DNA of 64,000 nt from Parapristionchus giblindavisi. Lineage: Eukaryota; Nematoda; Chromadorea; Rhabditida; Diplogasteridae. The DNA is taken from contig CALSFV010000476.1 of NCBI GenBank assembly GCA_943737045.1, positions 41,753-105,752 on the forward strand, given 5' to 3'. This document shows positions 1 through 11,800 of the stretch, piece by piece. Both the position numbers and the translations under genes were made by a program. How positions within the stretch are numbered: the stretch's first letter is position 1; every line of letters starts with the position of its first letter. The notes beneath the pieces were generated by a model. It saw nothing but the letters and a program-made list of their open reading frames with translations, was not told the origin of the DNA and did no database searches.

Positions 1-1176
1 GGATCAGCGTTTTTGCATGTTGGTTCAGAAAGAACTTCTTAGGGGGTTACCCCTCTACCTTTGAGTGTTTGAATTCCCGCCAGTGTTCCCCAACTTAATT
101 TCCATCGGCAAAGGTTGCCCACGCATGTTTTCAATGGCATGAAAAATAACTATTCAATCAAATTCAGGCAGCATATCATATGTTGTGGTAGAGTTATCGT
201 TGTGGGACGCAAAATAAAATTCGCCGGAATTCAAACTTAGTTTCCGGACTTTGTTTTTTATTTCAAGGGGGTTACTCACCCTTTAATATATTTTGTATAT
301 TACAGGTTGAACATAATTAGTAATTTCATGGAGATATTTCAATTATTATGACAGGTACGATAATAATTAATACTTTTCATCATTTCAGAGTCATTATTCT
401 ATTATTGATTGATCAATGTCTAATGTATACTATAATTCGCATGGAGGTGTTAATTCTGTACGGAAGGTGCGATTGTTTATGCTTTATACGGTTCTCTATG
501 TGGTACTATGTAATAATGGTTGTAATATATTTTTGAACGTAAGGATAGATAGAACTATATAACACAGTGTTAGATGTGGAGTCCACGTTGTGGCTACATG
601 ACCGGATTGAGAACAAACTGTTAAATATTTGTTGTTTATTGCAGGTTGAAATTGAATTGTTTGAATATAAATGATAATTCCTTGGACATGTTTTAATAAT
701 TATAACAGGTACAATAGTAATTATGTTTTTTCAGCATTTCAGAGTCATTGAGATTTTGGTACTAATTGATTGATTGATTATTTTATGTTTTTATGAATAG
801 TGCGGATGAGGAGGTACGACTAATTATTTTTTATGGTATATATTATTTATTTTCTTATTTATTTCTTATTTCTTTTTAGTTACGAGGTGGAACATTTATT
901 TCGCAAGCAATGCAATCAAATCTATATTCTTCATAAGTCGTCATCTCTTCATATTGTTTAATATTATTGATGAATATTTGTAAAAGAAGCTGTATTTATT
1001 TGTTGTTAATCTTTTGTGTTTGGTTTTTTTCAATTTGTTTCCAACTGTGCGATAAAATGTGCTCTATATAAATACAATACATTGTTCTTTGTTTGTAAAA
1101 ACAACTCAATAAGCAAATGAAATAGTGTAAACGGTGAGCTACCAACGGGTGGGGCAATATCCAGAACCTGGCCAAA

Positions 1177-1265
1177 AAGTGTCATATTTAACACTTCCTG
1201 GTGTTATATTTAACACTTTCCGGTCTTACCGGAGTAGACCTAAAAAAGTGTTATATTTAACACCT
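1177..1265. repeat. Three copies of a palindromic motif
   Basis: The sequence GTGTYATATTTAACAC appears three times in about 90 bases, separated by CTTCCTG-like and ACCGGAGTAG spacers. Each copy is a near-perfect palindrome. It could be the terminus of a degraded inverted-repeat element or a dimeric protein-binding site; the sequence alone does not decide. Confidence 0.5.
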
Positions 1266-1329
1266 CCTTGGGCTTGTGTACAATAGAGTACAGCTGTTTT
1301 GGTTGGTCTTTTAACACTTTTTTCTCTGT

Positions 1330-1480
1330 GTGGAGAGTGCCCATCCGATTTACATACTTTGCTCTCTCATTTTCTCATTGTCCCTTACGCCAATTACCAT
1401 ATAATATACATAAACAATAGCCAACATGCTTATCGTGACGGGAGTCAGTCATGCCAACTCAAGAGTCTCCTTCTTTAATG
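1330..1480 (+). repeat. Partial copy of CTTTAAAG-ended element
   Basis: About 150 bases starting AGAGTGCCCATCCGATTT match 63060-63205 closely, with a few substitutions and small deletions, ending in the same CCTTCTTTAA terminus. Only the right part of the element is present here; the left terminus is missing or too decayed to see. Confidence 0.8.
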
Positions 1481-1807
1481 CATTAAGCACAATGCGCGTT
1501 CTTTTAACTCAATGAATAAAGAGTTTACAATTATGTTTATAATAGCGATCGCTTAGCTGTTTAGAAGGCTAAAATATGTCATAGTACCAAAATATTTGCT
1601 TGAGTCTAAAAATGTTTTCTTCCAAGCTTTGGCATTTTTCTACTCCTGTTCTTCTATTTATATTTATGTTGTATTCATTATGTCTCTCATATCTATTTGT
1701 ATAAACCCACATAACGGTTTTATCATAGGAAATGAGAAACCTATAGAAACTAAACAAAATGAGACACTTTTATTTGTCAAATATAAATGGATCAATAGTG
1801 GGTATAT

Positions 1808-2155
1808 CTATTCCTTGAAGAACTTCTGAACCTTTGCGGGCCAGGTATCGAACTTTGATTGGAATCCGGTCAGGTTGAAGTTCTACAGTAATCAATTGAT
1901 TATTGATCGATAATTATCGATTACCTGGAACTCTTTTATTCCTTCAATGACGGAAGCCTTAATATCAGCAGGTTGATCAGCAAGATTCTTTTCAACGAAG
2001 GCTTGAGGGTTAGAGACTGAAATATAAGACAGTATGATAAAAGAGGCATACGGTAGGTTTAGAATACGGTACTTACGATCGGCACTATCTGACTCATCAG
2101 CGAATGTGCAGACGAAAAGAGTGGAGACGAAAAGAGCAAGGAGGAACTTGTTCAT
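1808..2155 (-). CDS. Small secreted protein, 81 residues
   Basis: I do not recognise the family. Three exons on the minus strand (2077-2155, 1925-2016, 1808-1882) join in frame with GT/AG introns to give 81 residues ending KKFFKE-like (VQKFFKE, stop TAG). Residues 1-20 (MNKFLLALFVSTLFVCTFAD) form a clear signal peptide; the mature part is about 60 residues, charged, without cysteines, and carries one N-glycosylation sequon (NLT). The start is chosen because a TTTTCAG acceptor sits one base before the ATG, as for a trans-spliced nematode mRNA. A TATTTAAAG box lies at about 2302-2310 and WGATAR-type sites lie just beyond it, suggesting a strongly expressed, perhaps intestinal, gene. An unspliced reading would shift into intron and is rejected. 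Confidence 0.72.
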
Positions 2156-2163
2156 TCTGAAAA
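2156..2163 (-). promoter_or_regulatory. Likely trans-splice acceptor
   Basis: On the minus strand the sequence TATTTTCAG ends one base before the ATG at 2155. In nematodes an acceptor without an upstream donor directly before the start codon usually receives a spliced leader. A second acceptor-like CACTCAG lies about 65 bases further upstream, so a 5' untranslated intron is the alternative. Confidence 0.5.
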
Positions 2164-2301
2164 TATAGTATACGGTAAGATACAGGCGGATATGGTTGGA
2201 TACGGTGGAATATCATCTGAGTGAAAGATAACATAGAATTGAAGGTAAATGGATAAATAAAGGTAAATGAATGAGTTTGTATTGAGCTTTGTTCATTTCC
2301 C

Positions 2302-2345
2302 TTTAAATAGTCTATCGAAAAGGGGATAATTGGAGCTTATCCCAC
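2302..2345 (-). promoter_or_regulatory. TATA-like box and GATA sites
   Basis: Reading the minus strand toward the small secreted gene there is GGGATAAGCTC, then a second GATA-type element, then CTATTTAAAGGG about 150 bases before the ATG. The combination resembles promoters of gut genes bound by ELT-2-like GATA factors. The role is inferred from motif and position only. Confidence 0.4.
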
Positions 2346-2532
2346 TATACAAAGTGATCATCGAGAGGGCGGACACGAATAGAAATGGTGGAAAATATGA
2401 TTTGATATATATTTAGTAAAACATTGGAAAAATTACATTTGATAACTGTAAATTAAAAATACGATGCACTCTATGAAGTATCTCTAGATATTTAGATATC
2501 CTCTTGGATAGGGTAACTCCCAAATCAAAAAG

Positions 2533-2656
2533 GTTAAAGGCACACCCCAAGCTAATTTTACTCTCAGCATTGGTAATACTCTCTCGTAGACAAAGAAAGC
2601 GAGAGAGTGTGGCCAGAGCAGAGAGTTTCAAATTAGCTTGGGGTGCCGCTTTAAAG
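2533..2656. mobile_element. Palindromic MITE with TTTAAAG ends
   Basis: GGTTAAAGGCACACCCCAAG at the left pairs with CTTGGGGTGCCGCTTTAAAG at the right, with arms of about 25-30 bases and a central stretch rich in CTCTC/GAGAG that also pairs. The total length is about 124 bases. The ends resemble those of the elements at 51526-51649 and 62.5-63.5 kb. No coding capacity. Confidence 0.75.
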
Positions 2657-2740
2657 ATGGTAGATGGAGCAAAAGGATAGGAGTTCATGACTCTTGTGAA
2701 TCATGAGACCAACCAATGTAAATTTGTTGCAAGCTTGGGT

Positions 2741-2814
2741 CTGCCACGAAAAAAAAAAGATTTTTTTCTATTTCGAAAAATTGAGAAAAATCGAAAAATT
2801 TTCTTTTTCGTGGC
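2741..2814. repeat. Hairpin
   Basis: TGCCACGAAAAA pairs with TTTTTCGTGGCA across an AT-rich interior, giving a short stem-loop. It may be part of a decayed inverted-repeat element; nothing more can be said. Confidence 0.55.
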
Positions 2815-2982
2815 AGCAAAGTTTGCATCTAATTTTTTGGGGAATTGGTTTTATTGATTATCGTACATTTTTAACAGTGTTCATTCGTGAGCATGTGATA
2901 AATATAAATCAACCCCGAATCTTTTTCTTGCTAGAAGAAAAATTGAAGAAAAAAGGAAATTAGCGAAAACATGAAAAAATTG

Positions 2983-3178
2983 ATTGCGACACCGTAAAAA
3001 CAAAATAACTTTTTTTTTAAATCGAGTTTCGTTCAAATATGTACCAAACAATCTTCAATCATGTTGGAATACAATAAAACAATCATAGCTCGATTTTGCC
3101 TCTATTGGTGTTTATGACGTGAACGGAACTCGATTTTTTTGAAAAAAGTTATTTTGTTTTTTACGGTGTCGCAATAAT
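2983..3178. mobile_element. MITE with long terminal inverted repeats
   Basis: ATTGCGACACCGTAAAAA at the left is mirrored by TTTTTACGGTGTCGCAAT at the right, and pairing continues inward through AACAAAATAACTTTTTT and CGAGTT, giving arms of roughly 60 bases in a 196-base unit. It has no reading frame. Flanks are AT-rich, so the target duplication cannot be told from chance. Confidence 0.8.
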
Positions 3179-3334
3179 TAATGCCCACCCTGTATTAGTA
3201 AAATATATTTTGTGGCAATGTATGTAACCGTCTGGTTGACCATTAGAAAGATCATTTCATCTGCTATTCTTACAAGACTGTCGCCCTCTTACAAAGAAGA
3301 GAAAATATTCAAAATCAGGGTGACTAAAAACAAT

Positions 3335-3414
3335 CTCTCTTTGAAAAAGTTGAAAAAGTTGAAAAGTTGAGTTGAAAAAGTTGAAAAGTTGAGTTGAAAA
3401 AGTGGAAAAGTTCA
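3335..3414 (+). repeat. Minisatellite GTTGAAAAA
   Basis: Units of GTTGAAAAA and GTTGAAAAGTTGA alternate for about 80 bases with minor changes. It is a simple tandem array with no associated gene. Confidence 0.8.
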
Positions 3415-3855
3415 CAAAAAACTGTCTTTGAAAAATTTTCGATACATTGAGAAGTATGAAAGACAGGGTAGCTCCTGTTAATAAAGTTTTTTTATTTTTA
3501 TTAATTATATGGCCTGCTTGACAGGCCTAATGGACGATAGCGGAACGTTTTTCGTGGGTTTTCTACATCAATCAACAAGTTTCACTTCGATCGTTTTCTT
3601 GAATGGAGAATAACATCTCTCAGAGACGGAAGAAAGAACTTGCAAGAAAATTCCCCCCTGCCCCTGATTACTCTTCTGCACTTAGTGCTGATAAGATAAA
3701 TGTATTGTATTGTAATTAAATGGATTTTGTTTGTAAATTAACCGAAGTGCACTATTGTTCTTCTACGAAAATAGTCAATATCGAAAAACATGCACGAATT
3801 AGAAAGAGATGGGAAAGTCTTACTTTGTTTAATATTTGCCTTCTTTAGCATGTAT

Positions 3856-4810
<955 letters not shown>

Positions 4811-5462
4811 TACTCAGGTAAAACAACGCATACATTTTACAGCTAGAAAAAAGCTAAATGTCGCAAAATAGGCCGAAAAAATGCATGTCGTGGTTAAAAG
4901 CTACGAAATTGCTAGCAATTGCTAGACATCATAACTTTTTGCTACCTATTTTCCGCCTTTTTACAAAAAGTTAACAAAAAGTTACTAAAAAGTTTAAAAT
5001 CATACATCTGACACAGCGTGCTGCGCGCTGCGGTTACGGCTGACTGCGTTGCGTTCGCTATCTTTAAAATTTTATTTATTTTCTTTTTTTTGGTTATTCA
5101 ACCTTAAATTGCTGTAATTGCGTATTTATTCCGTAGGGTAACGTTATGAAGCGTCGTAGGAAACGACGATTACTGGTTTCGCGGAGAAAGAAAGGTATTT
5201 TTTCTCTATATAAATATTTCTCAAGCCAATTTTGTTTGTTGATTGCTATGTTTATAAATCTTTGTAGACGAAGTTTATCTCGCAATTCCCCACTGCCCAC
5301 CGCCATGAGCTGTCCATATCCATGTGTGAATTGGATCAAATGTAAGGTAGACAATTAACTGCTGATTTCTTTCTATTTTTATGGTGTTTTGCTGATTTTT
5401 TTTAAGCGGAACAAGATTGCTTCTTGTTCTGACTTACTATACAACGTCGATCGATTTCAGTG

Positions 5463-7100
5463 CAACTGGAGACTAGGAATATGCATGTATATGAGAAGAG
5501 AATGAAAGATGAAGAACAACCTTCGGGCCAGATTGATACTCTGTCAATATCATTCCATATCCATTCATTTTAATCGATTCAATGGATAATGGAAGGACTG
5601 CAGAGTGAGGAAGCTACAGCATCTCGTGCACTATCATAAAATAGAGAATTAAAAGAACAAGTGAGTAGCTCCGTACCCATATTTCATTATCAATCGATAG
5701 TCTTCTTTCACCTTATATATTATCTATTAAAATAGAAATAGATGATAATGGGCATGCAAATGTACTAAAAGAATTGGGTATAAGTTAATCTAAGTTAGTT
5801 AAGTTATTCGTATGAAACTCAATTATATCATGAAATAGTTGTCTGATTGCAGGTGATCCAAATTGAAGAGAAGATGGATACTGAGGAATACGAATTTAAA
5901 ATGAAGAAGAATGGAGTGATAGAGATGATAAAGGGATTGGAACATATGAGAATCAACTTGGTTTTTATTGATTTATCGATTAGCGAATATCTTCTTCAGA
6001 ATTCAAACGTAGTTGAATTGTCTCAAGCAGTAGGACAAGTATCTATTCTATCCGAAGAGAATATTACATTTAGAAGACAAGAGTCTTTCACTCACGGAGG
6101 AGGTGATAAAGATTATTGATTAGATTGAGAAGAGATGAGTATACTGTACTTGTTGTAGATTGATGTATTGAAGAATCATTGAAGAAAGTTGAGAAATATT
6201 CAAGAATATATCGTACATCGAAAAATTATTGGATCATGAATCGCCAGAAGCACTCTGAGCCACTCTGGTGATTCAACGGCGATTATGGCCGAATGAGGCA
6301 TTTTGGTGCTTATTCTTTCTTTTCATTGTTTTTCTTTTCCTCTAATCTAATTAGTCCGCGAGAAACATGATGAAATATTGCGTTTTCATAAAATAATGCT
6401 GGTTCGTAAATGAATAAATCGTTCCGATGATCTCAAAATAGGATGGACTATTTCGTACTATTTCCCAGTTTCGCCTCCGGTTTTGTGTTTCCCTTGAATC
6501 ATGTCTCAGCTTAGGTTTGTGAAAACGCAATATTTCATCATGATTCTCGCGGACCAACTAGATTAGAGGAAAAGAAAAACAATGAAAAGAAAGAATAAGC
6601 ACCAAAATGCCTCATTCGGCCATAATCGCCGTTGAATCACCAGAGTGGCTCAGAGTGATTCTGGCGATTCATGATCCAATGATCTTTCGATGTACGATAT
6701 TCTATAGAATGAAAGAGAAATATAGAGAGAAGAGAAGATGGAGATGAACATCAACATGAAAGAACTGCTATACTAGAGGTATTGGTTGATTGATTAAAAA
6801 AAAAGGTTTTATCAGAATTTATGTTTTTTTAGGAACCATTAGGAACTGCAGATGATATGGCAGCTAAAGTAATGAGAGAAGAAGCTGCGAGGATTGCTGT
6901 ATTAAAAGAAAAAAATTGAAACATTATCGATTGAAGCTATCGATTCTTGTAAGTGGTGCTGTAGGTATGAGGATAATTGATTGATTAATTCAGATTAAAA
7001 AGGATATCTACATCAATGATGATATAATAAAGAATCTTGAAGGAGAACTGAAATTTGAAAGAGAAGAAAGAAATAGATTGGAACATATCGATACATGATG
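5463..7100 (+). pseudogene. Decayed multi-exon coiled-coil gene fragment
   Basis: I do not recognise the parent gene. Several exon-like blocks follow good acceptors and precede GTRAG donors: 5463 onward (LETRNMHVYEKRMKDEEQ), about 5602-5661 (SEEATASRALS, stop, NRELKEQ), 5853-5975 (VIQIEEKMDTEEYEFKMKKN and on), 6834-6918 (EPLGTADDMAAKVMREEAAR) and about 6994-7095 (NLEGELKFEREERNRLE). All are rich in E, K, R and L as in long coiled coils of tropomyosin, myosin or kinase-tail type. In-frame stops, frameshifts and the fold-back element at 6204-6704 between blocks argue that it is not functional. It lies wholly within the inverted-repeat-bounded unit. Confidence 0.5.
6204..6704. mobile_element. 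Fold-back element, about 190-base arms
   Basis: The left arm from about 6204 to 6400 (ATCGTACATCGAAA, then CGCCAGAAGCACTCTGAGCC) is mirrored almost exactly by the right arm from about 6500 to 6704, with a few substitutions. The loop is about 110 bases. There is no reading frame of note; a 68-codon frame crosses the palindrome. It separates two exon-like blocks of the coiled-coil fragment. Confidence 0.85.
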
Positions 7101-7520
7101 TTTTTCGTTTGTACCGCTAGATTTTTATTGCTGTGATCGTTTCATCGTTTGTTCTCGTTCCTTGGCAGGTTCACGTTTGTTTAATTTAAAACCCATGCAT
7201 ATTTACGTCAATAAATCGTTTTTTATTCACTGACAGTAATTCTGAATATAGAACGAGTAAGAATAGAGAAGGTAGAAAAGAGCCTAATAACAGCTAGAAA
7301 AAAGACAAGGAATTGTTATAAAATGCTAGAAAAAATGTATTTCACAGTCAAAGAAAAGGCGTGAAACAGCTAAAAGCTATTTAAAAGCTAGAAAACAGCT
7401 ACAAAAAATACATTTCGCTGGCTGTGACATGTATTTTTTGTGACATTTCACATGCATGCGTTGTAGCTGTCAAATGTATTTTTTCTAGCTGTAAAATGTA
7501 TGCGTTGTTTTACCTGAGTA

Positions 7521-8804
7521 CAGATCTTCTGACTACACTACATTGTTTCCCTGTTTGTAGCCTAGTTGAGAAATTTTTTCATAGTTTCAATATAGTCTGG
7601 AGCAATATTAATTACTTCTTCATCATTCATTTTTTTTGTCAAATGTGGTACTCGCGGTTTATATTTAACCTTGAAACATAGTATTACTAGTTAATGTCGT
7701 CATTAATAGATAGTTGTGCAGGTCTTCTCTTCGTGGTCCTCTCGTCCTCTCACTGAGAGATAGGGTCGTAGATATGTGTAACACTCTGAGTCTTCTCATA
7801 TTCACTGATCCTTTCTTCTCTATCTATCGTTCACAAGTCTCAACTCATTCTTCTTCTTATTCTCTGTCGTTCACTCTCGAAATCTCTCGCAATTGAGAAA
7901 GAGATAGAGAGAGAGAAAGAGGATGGCGCACTGGTGCTTCAACCTCTCTACATTCTCTCACACTAACAGTTTCATATTTCAATCAATTATTGATTGATTA
8001 CTTTAAGTAGTTCATAAATCCTTTTAAGATATTCTAATGAGCTGATTGTACTTGGAATGGAGTCCGTCTTATCTTATCATAGTATCTCACTCATCATACC
8101 TTCTTTTCTCTTTCTTTTCTTTTCTATCTCTCATCATTCTCATCTCTAACTATCTTCAGTGTTTCTGAGCACGGACACGGGCAAACATGCCACTATTGAT
8201 CTTATTCTTCATCGTCTCTTCACCTTTTCTCTCCCTCGAAGATTGAAAACGATTGACTTCTTTACTATCCTATTTGTCATTTTATTCGAACACATCCTTG
8301 TTTTAGTCTCACGTAGACTTAATTGATTACGAGTTCTCTTAGAAGGAAATATGGAAGTTAAGTGAGAGAAGATGCAGCTATTCCTTCCCTCAATACTCTC
8401 TATATTTCCTTCTTTCTCTAGTCCACTACTGAAATAGGAATGTGCCATTCGTCATCGTTTCCCTACATATATTCATATGTTCTTTGATGTTTATTACTTG
8501 CCTTATTCTTATATTTGCTTATGTGCTCGTAGTTAAGTCCATTCAATCCCCCTTTTCATTCATTCATTCCATAGAATAGAGTACATGAAGCTACTATCTC
8601 TAAACATTTCTTCAACCACTCTTATATTCTGTGCTTATCTTACTCTCAAACCGTGTGCTACACTTGTTGTCTTTCGTCATCTCTTACCCTCCTTATTGTG
8701 TTTATGTTTCATATTATTGATTGATTGATTGATTGATTGATGTGCAGGTACCCCTGTGATTGAGTGAATTGTATCTACATTCACTACAATCTAACGTCAA
8801 TCAG
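7521..8804 (+). other. Upstream region of the clu-1 gene
   Basis: CT-rich stretches, GAGAGA patches and ATTGATTG runs, but no conserved protein. An ATTGATTG run followed by GTGCAG at about 8719-8748 looks like an intron end, so a 5' untranslated exon of clu-1 may start at about 8749. A second GTGCAG at about 7717-7722 may end another 5' intron. The promoter cannot be placed. Confidence 0.45.
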
Positions 8805-11800
8805 ATGCCATCAGCTAAAGTGAACAAGAAGACAACGAAGAAGGAAGATAAGATTGAAGATGTTCCAGTAGAAGTAGAAGCTGTACTTCCTCCAGTAGAA
8901 AAGGTTGATTCACCTAAGGAGAATCGTGATAGTGGACACGAATCTAGTGCTAGTGTTACTCCTGATGCTGAAAGAGCTATGACTCCTGGTTTGTATTTTT
9001 TATTCATTTTTTTTATTTTCAAATATTTTTTTAAAGTTTCTCAATCTCTTGTAGTGAGTAGATAAGAACTGATATAGTGTCATTCTCTACACTATGAGAG
9101 AATCATTATCATGGTTGATTCGATGTACTTGTATTGATTGATTTCATTGACTACTCGATACTCCACACCTATAATATCTATCTCTAACGATCTCTTGTAT
9201 TGACAGTGTCAACGGAAGAAGAGTAGTGATATAGTGTATGATGAGAGATGATAGGAGGATAGAGGGACTCTTACTATGATGGGAGAATAGAGAATGAAAG
9301 TATTATTGTGAGATAAAAGAAAGTAAGAGTAGAATGAGATTGAAAGTAGTGGTGATACAATCTGAACGTTCTTTGAATAGAAAGAGAGACTAAGAGAGGA
9401 AAGGTCAAAGAAGATGAAGATGAAGAGAGAGAAGAAGAAGACAGACATGTGGTGAAAGAGTGAATGAATGAAGAGATTCCATCCCTATTTGAAAGTATCC
9501 CTTTATGTGATATCGATTCATTCAATACTTTGATTATCAATCGGTTGAGAGATTGTCCACTCATTGAACGACAATTATATGGGATCTGACGAATATCATT
9601 CATAGAAATATTGAACAAATGAATCATGAATTACGTTATGTGATACCTGTGTATAGAGTAGATACATAAGGGAAATATCTAGTGTGTATATAATGATATA
9701 TAGTTATATAATAAGTATTGTTTAGACTCTGGAGATGTAGCACCTGAGGCCATCTACATTCTTCATATTGAATTACCATCTGGTGATAGATTTGATGTTC
9801 AAGTTAACAATACTGAGATGCTCCATGAGATTCATCAGGTGTGTTATATTGTTAGCTAGTCTTTCTGACTCGATTGAACTATTGTACTTTGTTGATATCT
9901 CTAATCTGTATACTGTATAGGTATTGATTGAACGTGAAGGAACATGTCATCGTACCTGTTATACTCTTCAATTGGATGGAAAACCTCTTGATCATTTCTC
10001 TGAGATTAGAAATGTTCCTGGAATCAAGAATGAGAGTACTTTAACTGTTGTTGAAGGTAACGATCAATAATATTTTAAAACCCTTTTAATATTTCAATGT
10101 ATCATCTTTATATTATATTTCCTCATTATTCACAAAATGACATCACGGTGACTCCATTTTTGTTTATTGTTAGTTTCTCGTCTTTCTGTCTGTTACATAC
10201 GTCATGATCTTTTTGATATTCGCCCTGAAGGTACATAGAACACCCATGATAATAGTTGATAGAAGAAAGAGATAGAGGAATGAAATAGTGATGACAACTG
10301 CTTGAATGAGAGGGTATGTTGTATTAAATGAAAGATGAAATAGAGAAGATGAGGAAGAGAAAGAGTGTCACGATAGTTATCTGATCAATTTGTTGTCATA
10401 TAGTTGAATAATGTTGAATAGTTACAATATCGACCAAAAGTTTATAGATTTTACTTTCTAGACATTAGTTTTCATCATGAGTCCATTGGTATTCATTCAT
10501 TGCAGAACCCTATACTCTTCGTGAAGCACGTATTCATGTTCGTCATGTACGTGACTTGTCCAGATCTCCTGAACAAGGTGAGATTATTGATTGATTGATT
10601 GGCGGATATAAAAGTGTTGTCCAGGTGATGCTGCATCAGCCGTCGATGGTATGTCCCTTTCGTATCTACCCATTGTTGGTCTCAGTGAGAAGAAGCCTGA
10701 GAAGGGCGAAAAGGAGAAGGTACTATCTCTTAATTATTGATTATTTGGTTGTAATTATTGATTTATAATATTTGATTTTGAGTCGGAAGGTCTTCCTCAA
10801 GATTACATTCTCCCTGGAACAAAGGAACGTCCTCTTTCATCAGTAATTCCATCTGCATATGCATTGGCAGCTAATAGAACTCCACCTGCATTGAAGAATC
10901 TATCTCTATCTCCATATAATCCTCCTCTTCCACCTAGAAAGATTAAGGTAATCATATTATCAATATTTTTAATCACACTTTATCCTCACAATTTATTCGT
11001 TGATTTTATTTCTCATTATCAACTTTGATTCATATGAATGAATCAAATTAATCAAAGTTGATTGATTATCTCATAACGCCATATACTATGTGTGTGTATT
11101 ACAGGGAGATATTCTATATCTGATAGCTGATACAATAGAGAAACGTCGTGTTCATATAACTTGTTGTACTGGTGGATTCTATGTGAATGAAACAGATGAT
11201 ACTGGATTACGTCCTCAACCATCTGGTGGTCATAAGGCTACTATCTATCACAGGTACATCATATTATCATGAAGCTAAAACAGAATAATTATTGGTTTTT
11301 ATTATAAATAATATTATTTTATTATAATTTTATATTTGCAGTTTGGTTGATCTCCTCGGTGCAGTTTCTCCTGGATTCAAGAAGAACTTCACTGCACTTA
11401 TCAAGAAGAGATCAGAGAGGTATGAGAGATATCATAATCGATAGATTAATCATAGAGTTGCATATCAGACCAATCCTTGATCGTCTTCCTACTCCTTATC
11501 CTCAATTTGCATGGCTCGCCCCTACTGCAGAGGCTGTCGAGGTATTCATCGATCTGCAATGACTATTGATTGATATCATTATGATTATTGATTAATTCCA
11601 TTATTAGGATGGTCTCCGTGCTGATGATGCAACTCAACCTCATCGTGTAGGGATTGAAGATCATCTACCAGGACAGATTCGTGATTGGAATGAGGAACTA
11701 CAGACTACAAGTGAATTACCACGAGGAAATATTCAAGAAAGACTTGTTAGAGATCGATCCATATTCAAGGTATGAATAAGTGGTATTAAAGAGACCATAT

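Larger units (their letters stand above)
1..1807. other. Repeat-rich region, no gene recognised
   Basis: No reading frame here looks like a conserved protein. The stretch holds a diverged duplication (about 285-535 against 630-840), three copies of a palindromic GTGTTATATTTAACAC motif at 1177-1265, and at about 1330-1480 a copy of the right part of the inverted-repeat element seen intact at 62904-63202. A motif CGGCAAAGGTTGCCCA near 105-120 recurs at about 18105-18120 and, reversed, near 34670. Short open frames are not supported by codon pattern or splice signals. Confidence 0.6.
4811..7520. mobile_element. 2.7 kb unit with 42-bp perfect inverted ends
   Basis: Positions 4811-4852 and 7479-7520 are exact reverse complements (CTCAGGTAAAACAACGCATA and onward, ending in AGCTAGAAAAAA). 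Each terminus is preceded by TA, as expected for a Tc1/mariner-type TA duplication. Sub-terminal AGCTA- and AAATGTATTT-like words recur on both sides (4850-4960 and 7280-7475). The interior has no transposase; it holds broken coiled-coil exons and a nested fold-back element. The alternative is two independent copies of a short element in opposite orientation. Confidence 0.6.

Noticed and set aside
5094..5358. Basic protein starting with Lys/Arg runs
   Set aside because: A short palindromic DNA segment generates overlapping frames on both strands; no family or splice support.
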